A stretch of 64,000 nucleotides of DNA from NC2004 sp050874905 (lineage in GTDB: Bacteria; Bacillota; Clostridia; Lachnospirales; Lachnospiraceae), in NCBI GenBank assembly GCA_050874905.1, contig JBNMLP010000008.1, positions 1 to 64,000 of the forward strand, written 5' to 3'. The notes below the pieces were generated by a model. The model had not been told where the DNA came from, did no database searches, and saw only the letters and a program-made list of their open reading frames with translations. Numbering within the stretch: position 1 is the first letter of the stretch; every line of letters begins with the position of its first letter. The position numbers and the translations under genes are program-made. Positions 52,596 through 60,733 of this stretch are shown here, one piece after another.

Positions 52596-53597
52596 CTAGG
52601 CACAAACTACTTGATTCCGCCCATTTTCCTTTGCTTTATATAAACAGACGTCTGCCTGCTTCACATTCTCATCTGCCGTTTTTGCGAGATTGACCGGACT
52701 GATTCCAAACGACATCGTTACCTTGATTCGGGTATTGTCGTAAATACAGACAGAAGCCTGTACCTGCTGCCTCACCTCTTCTGCAAACTGTTTTGCTTCT
52801 TCCATAGTTCGGTTTGCCAGCAAAAAGACAAATTCTTCTCCGCCCCACCGGATCACCTCATCGCCATCCATCAGATTCTTTCGGAAGATATCTGCGATAT
52901 GAACCAGCACTGCATCTCCTGCATTATGCCCATAGGTGTCATTTACTTTTTTAAAGAAATCAATATCACACATCACAAGTGCCGTCGGACAAAGTGCATT
53001 ATTTTTTTTGACCTGGCGGTTGTAAACATCAAAGAAACCGCGGCGGTTCTTTAAACCCGTCAGAGAATCCTCCAGCACCTCTTCTAACAAAAGATGGGAT
53101 TCCAATGTCTTATTACAATAAGCTGCTACCATAGCCAGCCGCTTCACATCCGTTTCATCAAAGCCTTTGCCATCCTCATCAATCTTATTGATCGCCTGAA
53201 AAGCTCCAATAACATCTCCTTTTTCGTTGGTCACCGGAATACAAAGAATGGACTTCGTCACATATCCGGTTTTTTGATCCACTGCGGAATTGAACCGCTG
53301 ATCCTCATACGGATTATTAATGATGATCGTTTCTTTGTTTGCCATAGTCACACCGATTACACCCGTACCTTCCGGTACAATGATCTTTCCACTGTTAGAC
53401 GCGGCAAGCGTCCAGTATCTCTTTTTCTTTTTATCCCAATACCAAAACGATGCACGGTCTGAATTCGTCAACGTACGCCCCAGATCTGTGATCAGTAAAA
53501 TCGTTTTGGAAAATCGCCGCTCATTCACCAGACGATTCATATAACTAAAAATCTCTTCTAATAATTCTTCCGCCGAACGTGCCTTTTTTTCTCCCAT
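52596..53597 (-). CDS. GAF-GGDEF diguanylate cyclase
   Basis: 333 residues: a GAF domain (about 30-165; ILCIPVTNEKGDVIGAFQAIN is typical) and a C-terminal GGDEF domain (about 170-333) with DSLTGLKNRRGFF, CDIDFFKKVNDTYGH (metal and substrate residues) and the active-site signature GGEEF. The Arg of the RxxD inhibitory site is replaced (the Asp five residues before GGEEF is present, but the position three earlier is Met), so product inhibition by c-di-GMP should be lost. The start at 53597 shares its upstream sequence (GAAAGTGAGG) with the TIR gene start. Second gene of the isomerase-to-hydF operon. Confidence 0.92.
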   Translation of the reverse strand: MGEKKARSAEELLEEIFSYMNRLVNERRFSKTILLITDLGRTLTNSDRASFWYWDKKKKRYWTLAASNSGKIIVPEGTGVIGVTMANKETIIINNPYEDQRFNSAVDQKTGYVTKSILCIPVTNEKGDVIGAFQAINKIDEDGKGFDETDVKRLAMVAAYCNKTLESHLLLEEVLEDSLTGLKNRRGFFDVYNRQVKKNNALCPTALVMCDIDFFKKVNDTYGHNAGDAVLVHIADIFRKNLMDGDEVIRWGGEEFVFLLANRTMEEAKQFAEEVRQQVQASVCIYDNTRIKVTMSFGISPVNLAKTADENVKQADVCLYKAKENGRNQVVCA

Positions 53598-53605
53598 ATG
53601 CTGCC

Positions 53606-54400
53606 TCACTTTCTTAGTTCTTTGGCTAATGTTTTCATTTCCTGTTCGATATATTTCAGCGAAGCAATCTGATCCTTTGGATCATTTGTTTCAATCAATA
53701 CACTGCAGTCCAAAAAATAATTTTTATAATAGGTATCAAATTCCTGCCAGTCAATCTTCCCATTTCCCAGTGCAAGATGCAGATCATGCTGCAGATCATT
53801 GTCGTTGATGTGAATATGTTTCACGTATGGCTGTACGCGCGTGACAAAGTCATGATAGTCTGCTCCATATATTCTTGCATGAGCGTAGTCCAGACATACC
53901 CCGTAATTAGGAAAGGCACCTAGTTCCTTTGAAATCGCTTCTATAATATCAGGAGTACGGTCAAACATGTTCTCCAGATAAATAAACACATCAGGATATT
54001 CCACAAGCAACTCCTTTAAGCTGCGCACCGTCCCCGAAACAACCTGCGCATCATAGTCCTTTCCATAAAGCATCGGCATCGCATTTGTATGAAATACAAC
54101 CCCCCGGCTGCCAAGCTTTCTTCCAATGTCCATACTTTGCCGCATCCGTTCTTTAGAAACAGCAGCAATCCGTTCATCGGAACTAAATGCCACAATATCA
54201 AAAAAAGCACCATGCATCGTGCTGCCCTGCGGCATTCCCAACTGTTTGTATTTTGAAATAAGCTGTGCTGTTTTATCCGCATCATCTAATACAGATGGGA
54301 TAAAAAAATCATTCGGTTCAAATCCTACATGATATTCCTCTGCAATTGCTTTATACTGTGCGATCGCATCCAGTTTACTAACGATCAGAACCCTGCCCAT
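53606..54400 (-). CDS. Sugar phosphate isomerase/epimerase-like TIM-barrel protein
   Basis: 264 residues of the xylose isomerase-like (AP endonuclease 2) barrel family. Visible are VFIYLENMFDRTPD, VCLDYAHARIYG, HIHINDNDLQHDLHLALGNGKIDW and LIETND, which contain the usual metal ligands (Glu, Asp, His, Glu). Substrate unknown; the family includes sugar epimerases, isomerases and inositol dehydratases. First gene of the operon with its own promoter. Its stop is about 8 bases upstream of the GGDEF start, so they are co-transcribed. Confidence 0.85.
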   Translation of the reverse strand: MGRVLIVSKLDAIAQYKAIAEEYHVGFEPNDFFIPSVLDDADKTAQLISKYKQLGMPQGSTMHGAFFDIVAFSSDERIAAVSKERMRQSMDIGRKLGSRGVVFHTNAMPMLYGKDYDAQVVSGTVRSLKELLVEYPDVFIYLENMFDRTPDIIEAISKELGAFPNYGVCLDYAHARIYGADYHDFVTRVQPYVKHIHINDNDLQHDLHLALGNGKIDWQEFDTYYKNYFLDCSVLIETNDPKDQIASLKYIEQEMKTLAKELRK

Positions 54401-54445
54401 AACACACCTCTTTTCCCATATTCTCCATCATGAGCACCTATTTTA

Positions 54446-54474
54446 AGTATAGCATACCGCCCGTTTTCATACAA
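54446..54474 (-). promoter_or_regulatory. Promoter of the isomerase-GGDEF-TIR-cyclase-hydF operon
   Basis: TTGTAT (54474-54469), a 17-base spacer, then TATACT (54451-54446), about 45 bases before the first gene. No other good promoter is seen up to the HPr promoter at 47984, consistent with one long transcript. Confidence 0.75.
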
Positions 54475-54510
54475 TTATATTATTGCGTCATTTCTTAGGC
54501 AGATTGCACG

Positions 54511-54536
54511 AAAAAGGGACATCCTGAGATGTCCCT
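54511..54536 (-). terminator. Terminator of the MFS gene
   Basis: 8-bp stem GGGACATC/GATGTCCC; leftwards it is followed by TTTTT. Confidence 0.85.
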
Positions 54537-54554
54537 TCGTTCTTTTATCACTCT

Positions 54555-55724
54555 TTACTCTCTGCCCAGCCGCATAAATCCGAACAGGAAAAACAATGCG
54601 GATACCAGAGCAAAAATTCCCCCGGCATATCCGATCATTCCGATGGATGCCTTTGTACACACCAGACCCCCGGCAAACGTACCACAGCCAATTCCAAAAT
54701 TGAAAATGCCGGAATAAATCGACATGGCAATGGAGGATGCTTCCTCGCTGGAATTACGGATGGTTTCTGACTGAAAAGTCACATTAAATGCCATCACCAC
54801 AATTCCCCAAAGAATACAGATCCCTATTATGAAAATGCTATTTTGAGCCGCGGCCGCCAGCACACCTAACAGCACGACCAAAGAAATCATAACCGTTCCT
54901 ATAAACCGCATTCTGTTTTTATCATACAATTTGGAGAACAAAAAGCTTCCAAGCAGCCCTGCCGCACCAAATAATAACAGCGTGATCGTAACCAGTTGAT
55001 CTGAAAGATTGGCCACCTGCTTCAAAAACGGTTCAATATAGCTATAAGAGGTATAATAAGCAAGCACAAACAAAAAGGTCTGGATGTAAACCCCGATCAG
55101 CCCCGGACGCTTCAAAAGTTCCGGCAGTTGCTTTACTTCAAACGGGGTTCCGCTTTCCATTTTTGGAAACAACACAATAATATATAAAACTAAAACCATT
55201 GCGATTACACCGACAAATAAAAAGGTGACGCGCCAGCTTAAATAAAGTCCTATGATACGTCCAAGCGGCAGTCCTGCGATCGTAGCCAGTGAAGTTCCCG
55301 TCACGATCATACTAAGGGCAAAGGAACGGTGTTCCTCTCTTACCAGTTTCACCGCAATTGGAGAAGCAATCGACCAGAACACGGCATGTGCACACGCAAC
55401 TCCGATTCTTGACACCATCAACATTCCGTAACTCATCGCTGCTGTGGAAAGAAACTGAAAACCTCCAAACAATGCCATCGTTCCCAGCAACAATGTTTTA
55501 TATGGAATCTTGCAAACCAGCAGCATCAGCGGCAGAGAAAGCAACATGACCACCCAGGAATAAACTGTGATCAACTGGCCGGCATGCGCCTCTGTAATAT
55601 GATAATTCTGCGCAATATCAGACAAAAGACCGATCGGCATAAATTCTGATGTATTAAAGATAAATGCTGCCACTGTCATCCCGATCAAAGGCAGCCACTC
55701 TCTCGCTGTCATTTTTTCTTTCAT
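54555..55724 (-). CDS. MFS transporter, sugar efflux (SotB/AraJ) type
   Basis: 389 residues with about 12 membrane helices. It begins with the subfamily-like FNTSEFMPIGLLSDIA, followed by GQLITVYSWVVMLLSLPLM and the motif-C-like GTSLATIAGLPLGRIIGLYLSW in helix 5, typical of drug/sugar antiporters of the DHA1 superfamily. The substrate is unknown; SotB-like proteins export sugars such as arabinose or IPTG. Single gene with GAGGGA site and terminator. Confidence 0.88.
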   Translation of the reverse strand: MKEKMTAREWLPLIGMTVAAFIFNTSEFMPIGLLSDIAQNYHITEAHAGQLITVYSWVVMLLSLPLMLLVCKIPYKTLLLGTMALFGGFQFLSTAAMSYGMLMVSRIGVACAHAVFWSIASPIAVKLVREEHRSFALSMIVTGTSLATIAGLPLGRIIGLYLSWRVTFLFVGVIAMVLVLYIIVLFPKMESGTPFEVKQLPELLKRPGLIGVYIQTFLFVLAYYTSYSYIEPFLKQVANLSDQLVTITLLLFGAAGLLGSFLFSKLYDKNRMRFIGTVMISLVVLLGVLAAAAQNSIFIIGICILWGIVVMAFNVTFQSETIRNSSEEASSIAMSIYSGIFNFGIGCGTFAGGLVCTKASIGMIGYAGGIFALVSALFFLFGFMRLGRE

Positions 55725-55789
55725 TGTTTTCCCTCTTTCTTTTTCCTATGTAAGATGCTGTTGCATTTTGATATAATTGGTATAAAAAT

Positions 55790-55813
55790 AAGGAAACCAT
55801 AAATGGTTTCCTT
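55790..55813 (-). terminator. Terminator of tRNA-Leu
   Basis: The 11-bp stem AAGGAAACCAT/ATGGTTTCCTT is followed leftwards by ATTTTTAT, directly after the tRNA. Confidence 0.85.
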
Positions 55814-55820
55814 ATCATCA

Positions 55821-55904
55821 TGCGGAAGATGGGACTTGAACCCACACGACATTGCTGCCACAAGATCCTTAGTCTTGCTCGTCTGCCAGTTCCGACACTT
55901 CCGC
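55821..55904 (-). tRNA. tRNA-Leu, anticodon AAG
   Basis: 84 nt. Acceptor stem GCGGAAG/CTTCCGC with discriminator A, a D-arm, anticodon stem CAAGA/TCTTG with loop CTAAGGA, a long variable arm as in tRNA-Leu, and TTCAAGT in the T-loop. The loop gives the anticodon AAG (bases 55870-55868), for codon CUU. In most bacteria the CUU codon is read by a GAG-anticodon tRNA; an A34 tRNA-Leu would need deamination to inosine or unmodified-A reading. No CCA is encoded. Confidence 0.92.
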
Positions 55905-55929
55905 ATATCGTCAAACAACCGACTAAAAT

Positions 55930-55958
55930 AGAATATCATTTTAGCCCCTGTTTGTCAA
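55930..55958 (-). promoter_or_regulatory. Promoter of tRNA-Leu
   Basis: TTGACA (55958-55953), a 17-base spacer, then TATTCT (55935-55930), about 26 bases before the mature 5' end. Confidence 0.85.
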
Positions 55959-55992
55959 CAATATTTTATTGTTTTTTTCATTTTTTTGCAAA

Positions 55993-56016
55993 ACGCTCCT
56001 GCATAACAGGAAGCGT
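55993..56016 (-). terminator. Terminator after rplT
   Basis: The stem ACGCT-CCTG/CAGG-AGCGT with one bulged A lies just past the rplT stop, followed leftwards by TTTTGC. Moderate strength. Confidence 0.6.
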
Positions 56017-56035
56017 CCTACAAAATGATGAAATA

Positions 56036-56392
56036 CTATGCTAATTTGCTCTTAGCAAGCTCAACTAAAGAAGTGAATCCTTCTGCATCAGAGATAGCCA
56101 TCTCAGATAACATCTTACGATTTACTTCTACACCAGCTAACTTTAAGCCGTACATAAACTTAGAGTAAGAAAGTCCATTCATACGTGCTGCAGCGTTGAT
56201 ACGTGCGATCCATAACTGTCTGAACTGTCTTTTTCTCTGCTTTCTTCCTGCATATGAGCTGGTTAATGCTCTCATTACAGACTGCTTTGCAACTCTGTAC
56301 TGCTTAGAACGAGCTCCTCTATAACCTTTTGCTAACTTTAATACGCGATTATGTCTTTTCTTCGCGCCCTGACCGCCTTTAATTCTTGCCAT
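56036..56392 (-). CDS. rplT: 50S ribosomal protein L20
   Basis: 118 residues, canonical: starts MARIKGGQGAKKRHNRVLKLAKGY-type sequence, basic N-terminal half, conserved globular C-terminal half (INAAARMNGLSYSKFMYGLK). L20 binds 23S rRNA early in assembly and, in Firmicutes, represses its own operon. Last gene of infC-rpmI-rplT. Confidence 0.98.
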   Translation of the reverse strand: MARIKGGQGAKKRHNRVLKLAKGYRGARSKQYRVAKQSVMRALTSSYAGRKQRKRQFRQLWIARINAAARMNGLSYSKFMYGLKLAGVEVNRKMLSEMAISDAEGFTSLVELAKSKLA

Positions 56393-56427
56393 TCTAGTAT
56401 CCTCCGTTTCTTTCTAAAATTAAAATC

Positions 56428-56625
56428 CTACAAATAAGGTAATACTTTCTTCATGTTCTTTACGTTGGTAGCGTCTGTCATAACACCCTTTCTTAACGTT
56501 CTCTTCTTCTTTGTAGACTTCTTTGTTAAGATGTGCTGCTTGTACGCTTTCTGTCTCTTTAACTGACCAGTTCCGGTCTTCTTAAAACGCTTCGCTGCTG
56601 CTCTGTTTGTCTTCATTTTTGGCAT
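56428..56625 (-). CDS. rpmI: 50S ribosomal protein L35
   Basis: 65 residues, very basic, MPKMKTNRAAAKRFKKTGTG at the start. 35 bases before rplT and 68 after infC, in the standard operon order. Confidence 0.98.
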   Translation of the reverse strand: MPKMKTNRAAAKRFKKTGTGQLKRQKAYKQHILTKKSTKKKRTLRKGVMTDATNVKNMKKVLPYL

Positions 56626-56693
56626 AACTTTTGTCCTCCTTAAAATATCTCTCTATCGTAATAAAACAATGCACTGCATCATATTATCCGCAT

Positions 56694-57197
56694 TTATTTC
56701 CCGGATAGAATCATGACCATACTACGTCCTTCAAACTTTGCCGGTTTATCAATATTGGCACAGTCCTCTAACGCTTGTGCAAATTCATCGAGAATATGCT
56801 TGCTGGAATCTACATGCGCCAGCTCACGGCCGCGGAAACGTAAATTCACTTTTACTTTATCTCCCTTGGAAAGGAACTTTCTTGCCTGATTGATCTTGGT
56901 ATTCAGGTCATTCGTATCAATGTTTGGAGAAAAACGGATCTCTTTTACATCAACTGTCTTCTGTTTCTTTCTTGCTTCTTTTTCTTTTCTTGCCAGTTCG
57001 TATTTGTACTTGCTGTAATCAATAATCTTACAAACCGGTGGTTTTGCATTCGGAGCAATCTTTACAAGATCAAGCTCTGCATCCTCTGCCAACTTCAACG
57101 CGTCGCGGGATGACATCACTCCGAGCTGCTCTCCTTCTGCACTGATCACACGCACTTCCTTATCTCGAATCTGCTCGTTAATCATACACTCTGCTAT
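56694..57197 (-). CDS. infC: Translation initiation factor IF-3 (probable ATA start)
   Basis: About 167 residues. N-domain starting near INEQIRDKEVRVI and linker (KEKEARKKQKTVDVKEIR), followed by the C-domain with KVNLRFRGRELAH. It selects the initiator tRNA and start codon. The first ATG (57185) has no ribosome-binding site. Four codons upstream, in frame, is ATA at 57197 with GGAGGTG seven bases away. An in-frame TGA precedes the site and no ATG, GTG or TTG lies between, so ATA is the best start. In E. coli infC starts with AUU, which lets IF-3 repress itself because it rejects non-canonical starts; the same logic fits here. Confidence 0.9.
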   Translation of the reverse strand: MAECMINEQIRDKEVRVISAEGEQLGVMSSRDALKLAEDAELDLVKIAPNAKPPVCKIIDYSKYKYELARKEKEARKKQKTVDVKEIRFSPNIDTNDLNTKINQARKFLSKGDKVKVNLRFRGRELAHVDSSKHILDEFAQALEDCANIDKPAKFEGRSMVMILSGK

Positions 57198-57221
57198 GGT
57201 TCTGCACCTCCATCATCATAG

Positions 57222-57387
57222 AATAAAAAATAGTGGATAACAGACGTTATCCACTACATAATCTATACTATCCAGATAGCAAAACATATCTTGATCCTGT
57301 CAGAATTATGAACCCGAGACGCCTCTATGCGCTAAGGTGAGAGTGGAAACTCTGCTTTCTTTCTCTTATGAGCATCTGCTCACAACG
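57222..57387 (-). ncRNA. Leader of infC-rpmI-rplT with terminator (L20-leader type)
   Basis: 166-base leader between the promoter and infC. A 10-bp perfect terminator stem (57232-57255, AGTGGATAAC) is followed leftwards by a T-rich run (57224-57231). Ahead of it lie sequences able to form other helices (about 57290-57380). Position, operon and attenuator match the ribosomal L20 leader of Firmicutes, where L20 binding promotes termination. I assigned it by position and terminator; I did not verify the binding-site fold. Confidence 0.65.
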
Positions 57388-57393
57388 CATAAA

Positions 57394-57422
57394 AGCATAC
57401 CACACCTCCAACACTTTGTCAA
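57394..57422 (-). promoter_or_regulatory. Promoter of infC-rpmI-rplT
   Basis: TTGACA (57422-57417), a 17-base spacer, then TATGCT (57399-57394). It lies just after the thrS stop codon (57446). Confidence 0.85.
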
Positions 57423-57445
57423 GCATCAATTCCTAAATCAAATTC

Positions 57446-59410
57446 TTATGCTTTTTCCTCTGTTACCTGTTCCTCCCGGATGGCCTTTGTACGGATTTCC
57501 TCACAGATCTCATCAATAAATGTCTGAAGCGGTTTCTGACCTTCATCTCCGGCAAAACGGCTGCGTACAGAAACCAGTCCATCTGCTTCTTCCTTTTCTC
57601 CAACAACTAACATATAAGGAACGCGGTCCAGTCTTGTCTCACGGATCTTCTTGCCAATCTTCTCAGAACGGTTATCCACTGTGAAATCAATACCATTTTT
57701 CTTAAGTTCAGCAGCCACCTTTGCAGCATAATCCTGATACTTCTCTGAAATAGGAAGTACACGAACCTGCTCCGGGCATAACCATGTCGGGAACTTGCCG
57801 GCATAATGCTCGATCAGCCATGCAAGTGTTCTCTCATAGCATCCCATAGAAGTTCTGTGAATGATCCATGGCAGCTTCTTCTCTCCATTTTCATCTACAT
57901 AATACATACCAAAATTCTCAGCAGAAGCACAGTCAAGCTGAATCGTAACCATAGTATCTTCTTTTCCGTATACATTTTTTGCCTGAATGTCAATCTTCGG
58001 ACCGTAAAATGCTGCTTCTCCATCTGCCTCCGTAAAGGTGATATTATTGTCGATCATTACCTTACGAAGATAATCCTGTGTAGAATTCCAATAATTTTCA
58101 TCTCCCAGATATTTATCGGTATTCTTTGGATCCCATTTGGAAAGACGGTAGGTCACATCTCCATCAATACCAAGTGTCTTCATAACATAATTACATAACT
58201 CTACACATCGTGTCAGCTCCTCTTCTGCCTGCTCCGGTGTCAGAATGATATGTGCTTCCGTAATTGTAAACTGACGCACACGGGTCAGTCCATGCATCTC
58301 TCCGGAATCTTCGTTACGGAACAACGTAGAGGTCTCTGCCATACGATAAGGGAGATCACGATAAGAATGCTGATCACTCATATAAACATAATACTGGAAT
58401 GGACAGGTCATCGGGCGAAGTGCCATCGTCTCTTTGTCCTCGCTGTCCTGGTTCAGGATAAACATACCATCCATATAATGATCCCAGTGACCGGAAATCT
58501 TATAAAGATCGGCCTTTGCCATAAGTGGTGTACGGGTACGTACATATCCCCACTCATTATCCTCCAGATCCTCGATCCAGCGCTGCAGCTTCTGGATCAT
58601 CTTTGTTCCTTTTGGTTTAAACAGTGGAAGCCCCTGTCCGATCACATCTACCGTAGTAAAGAGTCCCATCTCACGGCCAAGCTTATTGTGATCGCGTTTC
58701 TTGATATCCTCTAAATGCTCTAAATATGCTGTAAGATCTGCTTTCTTTGTATAGGAAATACCATATACACGGGTCAGCATTTTCTTATGCTCATCGCCTC
58801 TCCAGTACGCACCGGAAGAAGAGATCAGCTTAAAGGCTTTGATCGGTTTGGTACTCATCAGATGCGGGCCGGCACAAAGATCCACAAAATCGCCCTGGGA
58901 ATAGAAGGAAATCTCCTCTCCCTCCGGAAGATCCTCGATCAACTCTACCTTGTACGGCTCATTGCGGTCTTTCATAAACTGGATTGCTTCTTCCCGTGGC
59001 AGTGTATAACGCTCCAGAGCAGCACCCTTTTTAATGATCTTTTTCATTTCCTTTTCGATCTCATCTAACGCTGCGCGGTCAAATGGAGCGCAGTCGAAAT
59101 CATAATAGAATCCCTCATCGATCGCAGGTCCGATCGTTATCTTCGCATCCGGATATAAATTTTTTACCGCCTCTGCCAATACATGGGAAGTAGTATGCCA
59201 GTATGCTTTTTTACCTTCCGGATCATCAAACGTTAAAATATTCAAATTACAATCTTCGTTTACAACGGTACGAAGATCTACTACTTTTCCGTTAATTTCT
59301 CCGGCACATGCTACTCTTGCCAGACCTTCACTAATGTCTCTTGCAATGTCAATGACAGACATGCCTGCTTCGTATTCCTTACTGGAACCATCCTTTAATG
59401 TTACTATCAT
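57446..59410 (-). CDS. thrS: Threonyl-tRNA synthetase
   Basis: Class II synthetase, 654 residues: an N-terminal TGS domain (MIVTLKDGSSKEYEAG), the editing domain with HTTSHVLAEAV and a distant C (LCAGPHL), the catalytic core with MTCPFQYYVY, RNEDSGEMHGLTRVRQF (motif 2) and RTSMGCYERTLAWLIEHY (motif 3), and the C-terminal anticodon-binding domain. Domain complement and length are normal. Good GGAGGA site. Single gene controlled by its T-box leader. Confidence 0.98.
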   Translation of the reverse strand: MIVTLKDGSSKEYEAGMSVIDIARDISEGLARVACAGEINGKVVDLRTVVNEDCNLNILTFDDPEGKKAYWHTTSHVLAEAVKNLYPDAKITIGPAIDEGFYYDFDCAPFDRAALDEIEKEMKKIIKKGAALERYTLPREEAIQFMKDRNEPYKVELIEDLPEGEEISFYSQGDFVDLCAGPHLMSTKPIKAFKLISSSGAYWRGDEHKKMLTRVYGISYTKKADLTAYLEHLEDIKKRDHNKLGREMGLFTTVDVIGQGLPLFKPKGTKMIQKLQRWIEDLEDNEWGYVRTRTPLMAKADLYKISGHWDHYMDGMFILNQDSEDKETMALRPMTCPFQYYVYMSDQHSYRDLPYRMAETSTLFRNEDSGEMHGLTRVRQFTITEAHIILTPEQAEEELTRCVELCNYVMKTLGIDGDVTYRLSKWDPKNTDKYLGDENYWNSTQDYLRKVMIDNNITFTEADGEAAFYGPKIDIQAKNVYGKEDTMVTIQLDCASAENFGMYYVDENGEKKLPWIIHRTSMGCYERTLAWLIEHYAGKFPTWLCPEQVRVLPISEKYQDYAAKVAAELKKNGIDFTVDNRSEKIGKKIRETRLDRVPYMLVVGEKEEADGLVSVRSRFAGDEGQKPLQTFIDEICEEIRTKAIREEQVTEEKA

Positions 59411-59440
59411 GTTCTATTCCTCCATTCTTTTTGTCAGAGA

Positions 59441-59704
59441 TAAAAAAAGTCCCTGACATATTACTATGCCAGGGACGAGATCACTCGCGGTTCCACCCTG
59501 TTTCGCAGGAAAAGAATCCAAAATAAAATGTTTCTTTCTCTACGCCACTCAATTCAAGATGATAACGGTATCTGACCGGACCGGATTAAGGTCACTCCGA
59601 GATGGTCTTCCATTTTATCCGCATGAAACCTTTTCAGCTTCCGGCTTCTCTCTGTTACGCTTTCCTAAAATGTACTCTTCTCTTCTTCGTTTTTTCTTTT
59701 TATG
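59441..59704 (-). ncRNA. T-box leader of thrS (Thr specifier)
   Basis: T-box organisation read leftwards: Stem I starting near 59700, GAAG-ACC with ACC (Thr) at 59606-59604 in the position corresponding to TAC in the tyrS leader, the T-box core AGGGTGGAACCGCG at about 59485-59499, and the terminator GTCCCTG...CAGGGAC (59449-59476) followed by T's. Specifier and gene agree. Confidence 0.93.
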
Positions 59705-59710
59705 GTACTT

Positions 59711-59739
59711 ATCTTATGCCGTTTATTTTCAAATGTCAA
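59711..59739 (-). promoter_or_regulatory. Promoter of the thrS T-box transcript
   Basis: TTGACA (59739-59734), a 17-base spacer, then TAAGAT (59716-59711). It begins 8 bases after the asparaginase stop codon; no separate terminator for asparaginase is seen. Confidence 0.85.
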
Positions 59740-59746
59740 GCACAAA

Positions 59747-60733
59747 TCAAAACAAATCTTCACTCACCGGAATCTGCATCATTTCTGTCAGATCCCCTTC
59801 TTTGTTGATCAGCAGCCAGAGCTTTACGTACATAGCAACCGGAGAAGCCGGAGGCAGGAAATGCAGATCCGTATCCAGTGCCTTCACACTTTCATACTGC
59901 GTCTCTCCTGTTGCGCCCACAACAAACACCGGAATTCCTGCACGGTTCAGCTGCTTCATAAACTTCTCAAAATGAGGAGTCTTGTTGCACAAAGTTCCGG
60001 AATGGTAGGTATTCATTAAAACTGCTTTTGCATCTGAGAACACAGACGGAAGCTGCATGCCAGGATAAGAAAAAATACGCTGCACGGAACGATCTTCGCT
60101 CAACATTTTCACACCGAGACCCTCTTCCGTACTTTCGCCTTTTTTATATGCTGCATTTTCCTGATAAACGCCATTTTCATAGTAACCAAGATACTGGTCA
60201 AAAATGCTGTAAATCTCATCACTCAGCGGAAGATGCGGCAGCACTCTTGTCGCCCGGTGAATATATACCTTTTTGTCATGATTCTGGTAGGCAATATAAC
60301 ATCCCGGTCTTCCCTGATCCAGAATAAAGTCCGCAGCCGCTTCAAAGTTTGCCACACCATTGGCTCTTTCATCCTCCAACACATAATTGCTGGACGCAAA
60401 TAAAATCGGGATCTTCGTGTCCGCAAACATGTAATCCATCGCTGCCGCCATATACTGCACAGTATCTGTCCCATGCAGTACAATGATCCCTTTATAGTCT
60501 CTTGACATGTTTTCCCGGATACACGATGCTAAACAGTTGATCGTAGCCGCTGTCACATTTTCACTTAAAATGTAGTACGGATTTACCGTATCAAAAAATA
60601 CATTTTTAAAATCTTCTCTGGAATTCACGATCTGCTCCAGAAGCTGATGTTTTTTTGCTTCATCCACAGCTACATATTCTCCTGATACAGAACTTCCAAT
60701 CGTTCCACCTGTATAGATTACTAAGATCTTCAA
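59747..60733 (-). CDS. ansA: L-asparaginase (type I-like)
   Basis: Hydrolyses asparagine to aspartate and ammonia. 328 residues without a signal peptide, so cytoplasmic. Catalytic first Thr in YTGGTIGS (about residue 10) and the second in IVLHGTDTVQYMA. The start is TTG with GGAGG seven bases upstream, overlapping the ppk stop (TTGA). The C-terminal half is normal for the family. Co-translated with polyphosphate kinase, a combination with no obvious metabolic reason. Substrate preference (Asn or Gln) is not evident. Confidence 0.88.
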   Translation of the reverse strand: MKILVIYTGGTIGSSVSGEYVAVDEAKKHQLLEQIVNSREDFKNVFFDTVNPYYILSENVTAATINCLASCIRENMSRDYKGIIVLHGTDTVQYMAAAMDYMFADTKIPILFASSNYVLEDERANGVANFEAAADFILDQGRPGCYIAYQNHDKKVYIHRATRVLPHLPLSDEIYSIFDQYLGYYENGVYQENAAYKKGESTEEGLGVKMLSEDRSVQRIFSYPGMQLPSVFSDAKAVLMNTYHSGTLCNKTPHFEKFMKQLNRAGIPVFVVGATGETQYESVKALDTDLHFLPPASPVAMYVKLWLLINKEGDLTEMMQIPVSEDLF

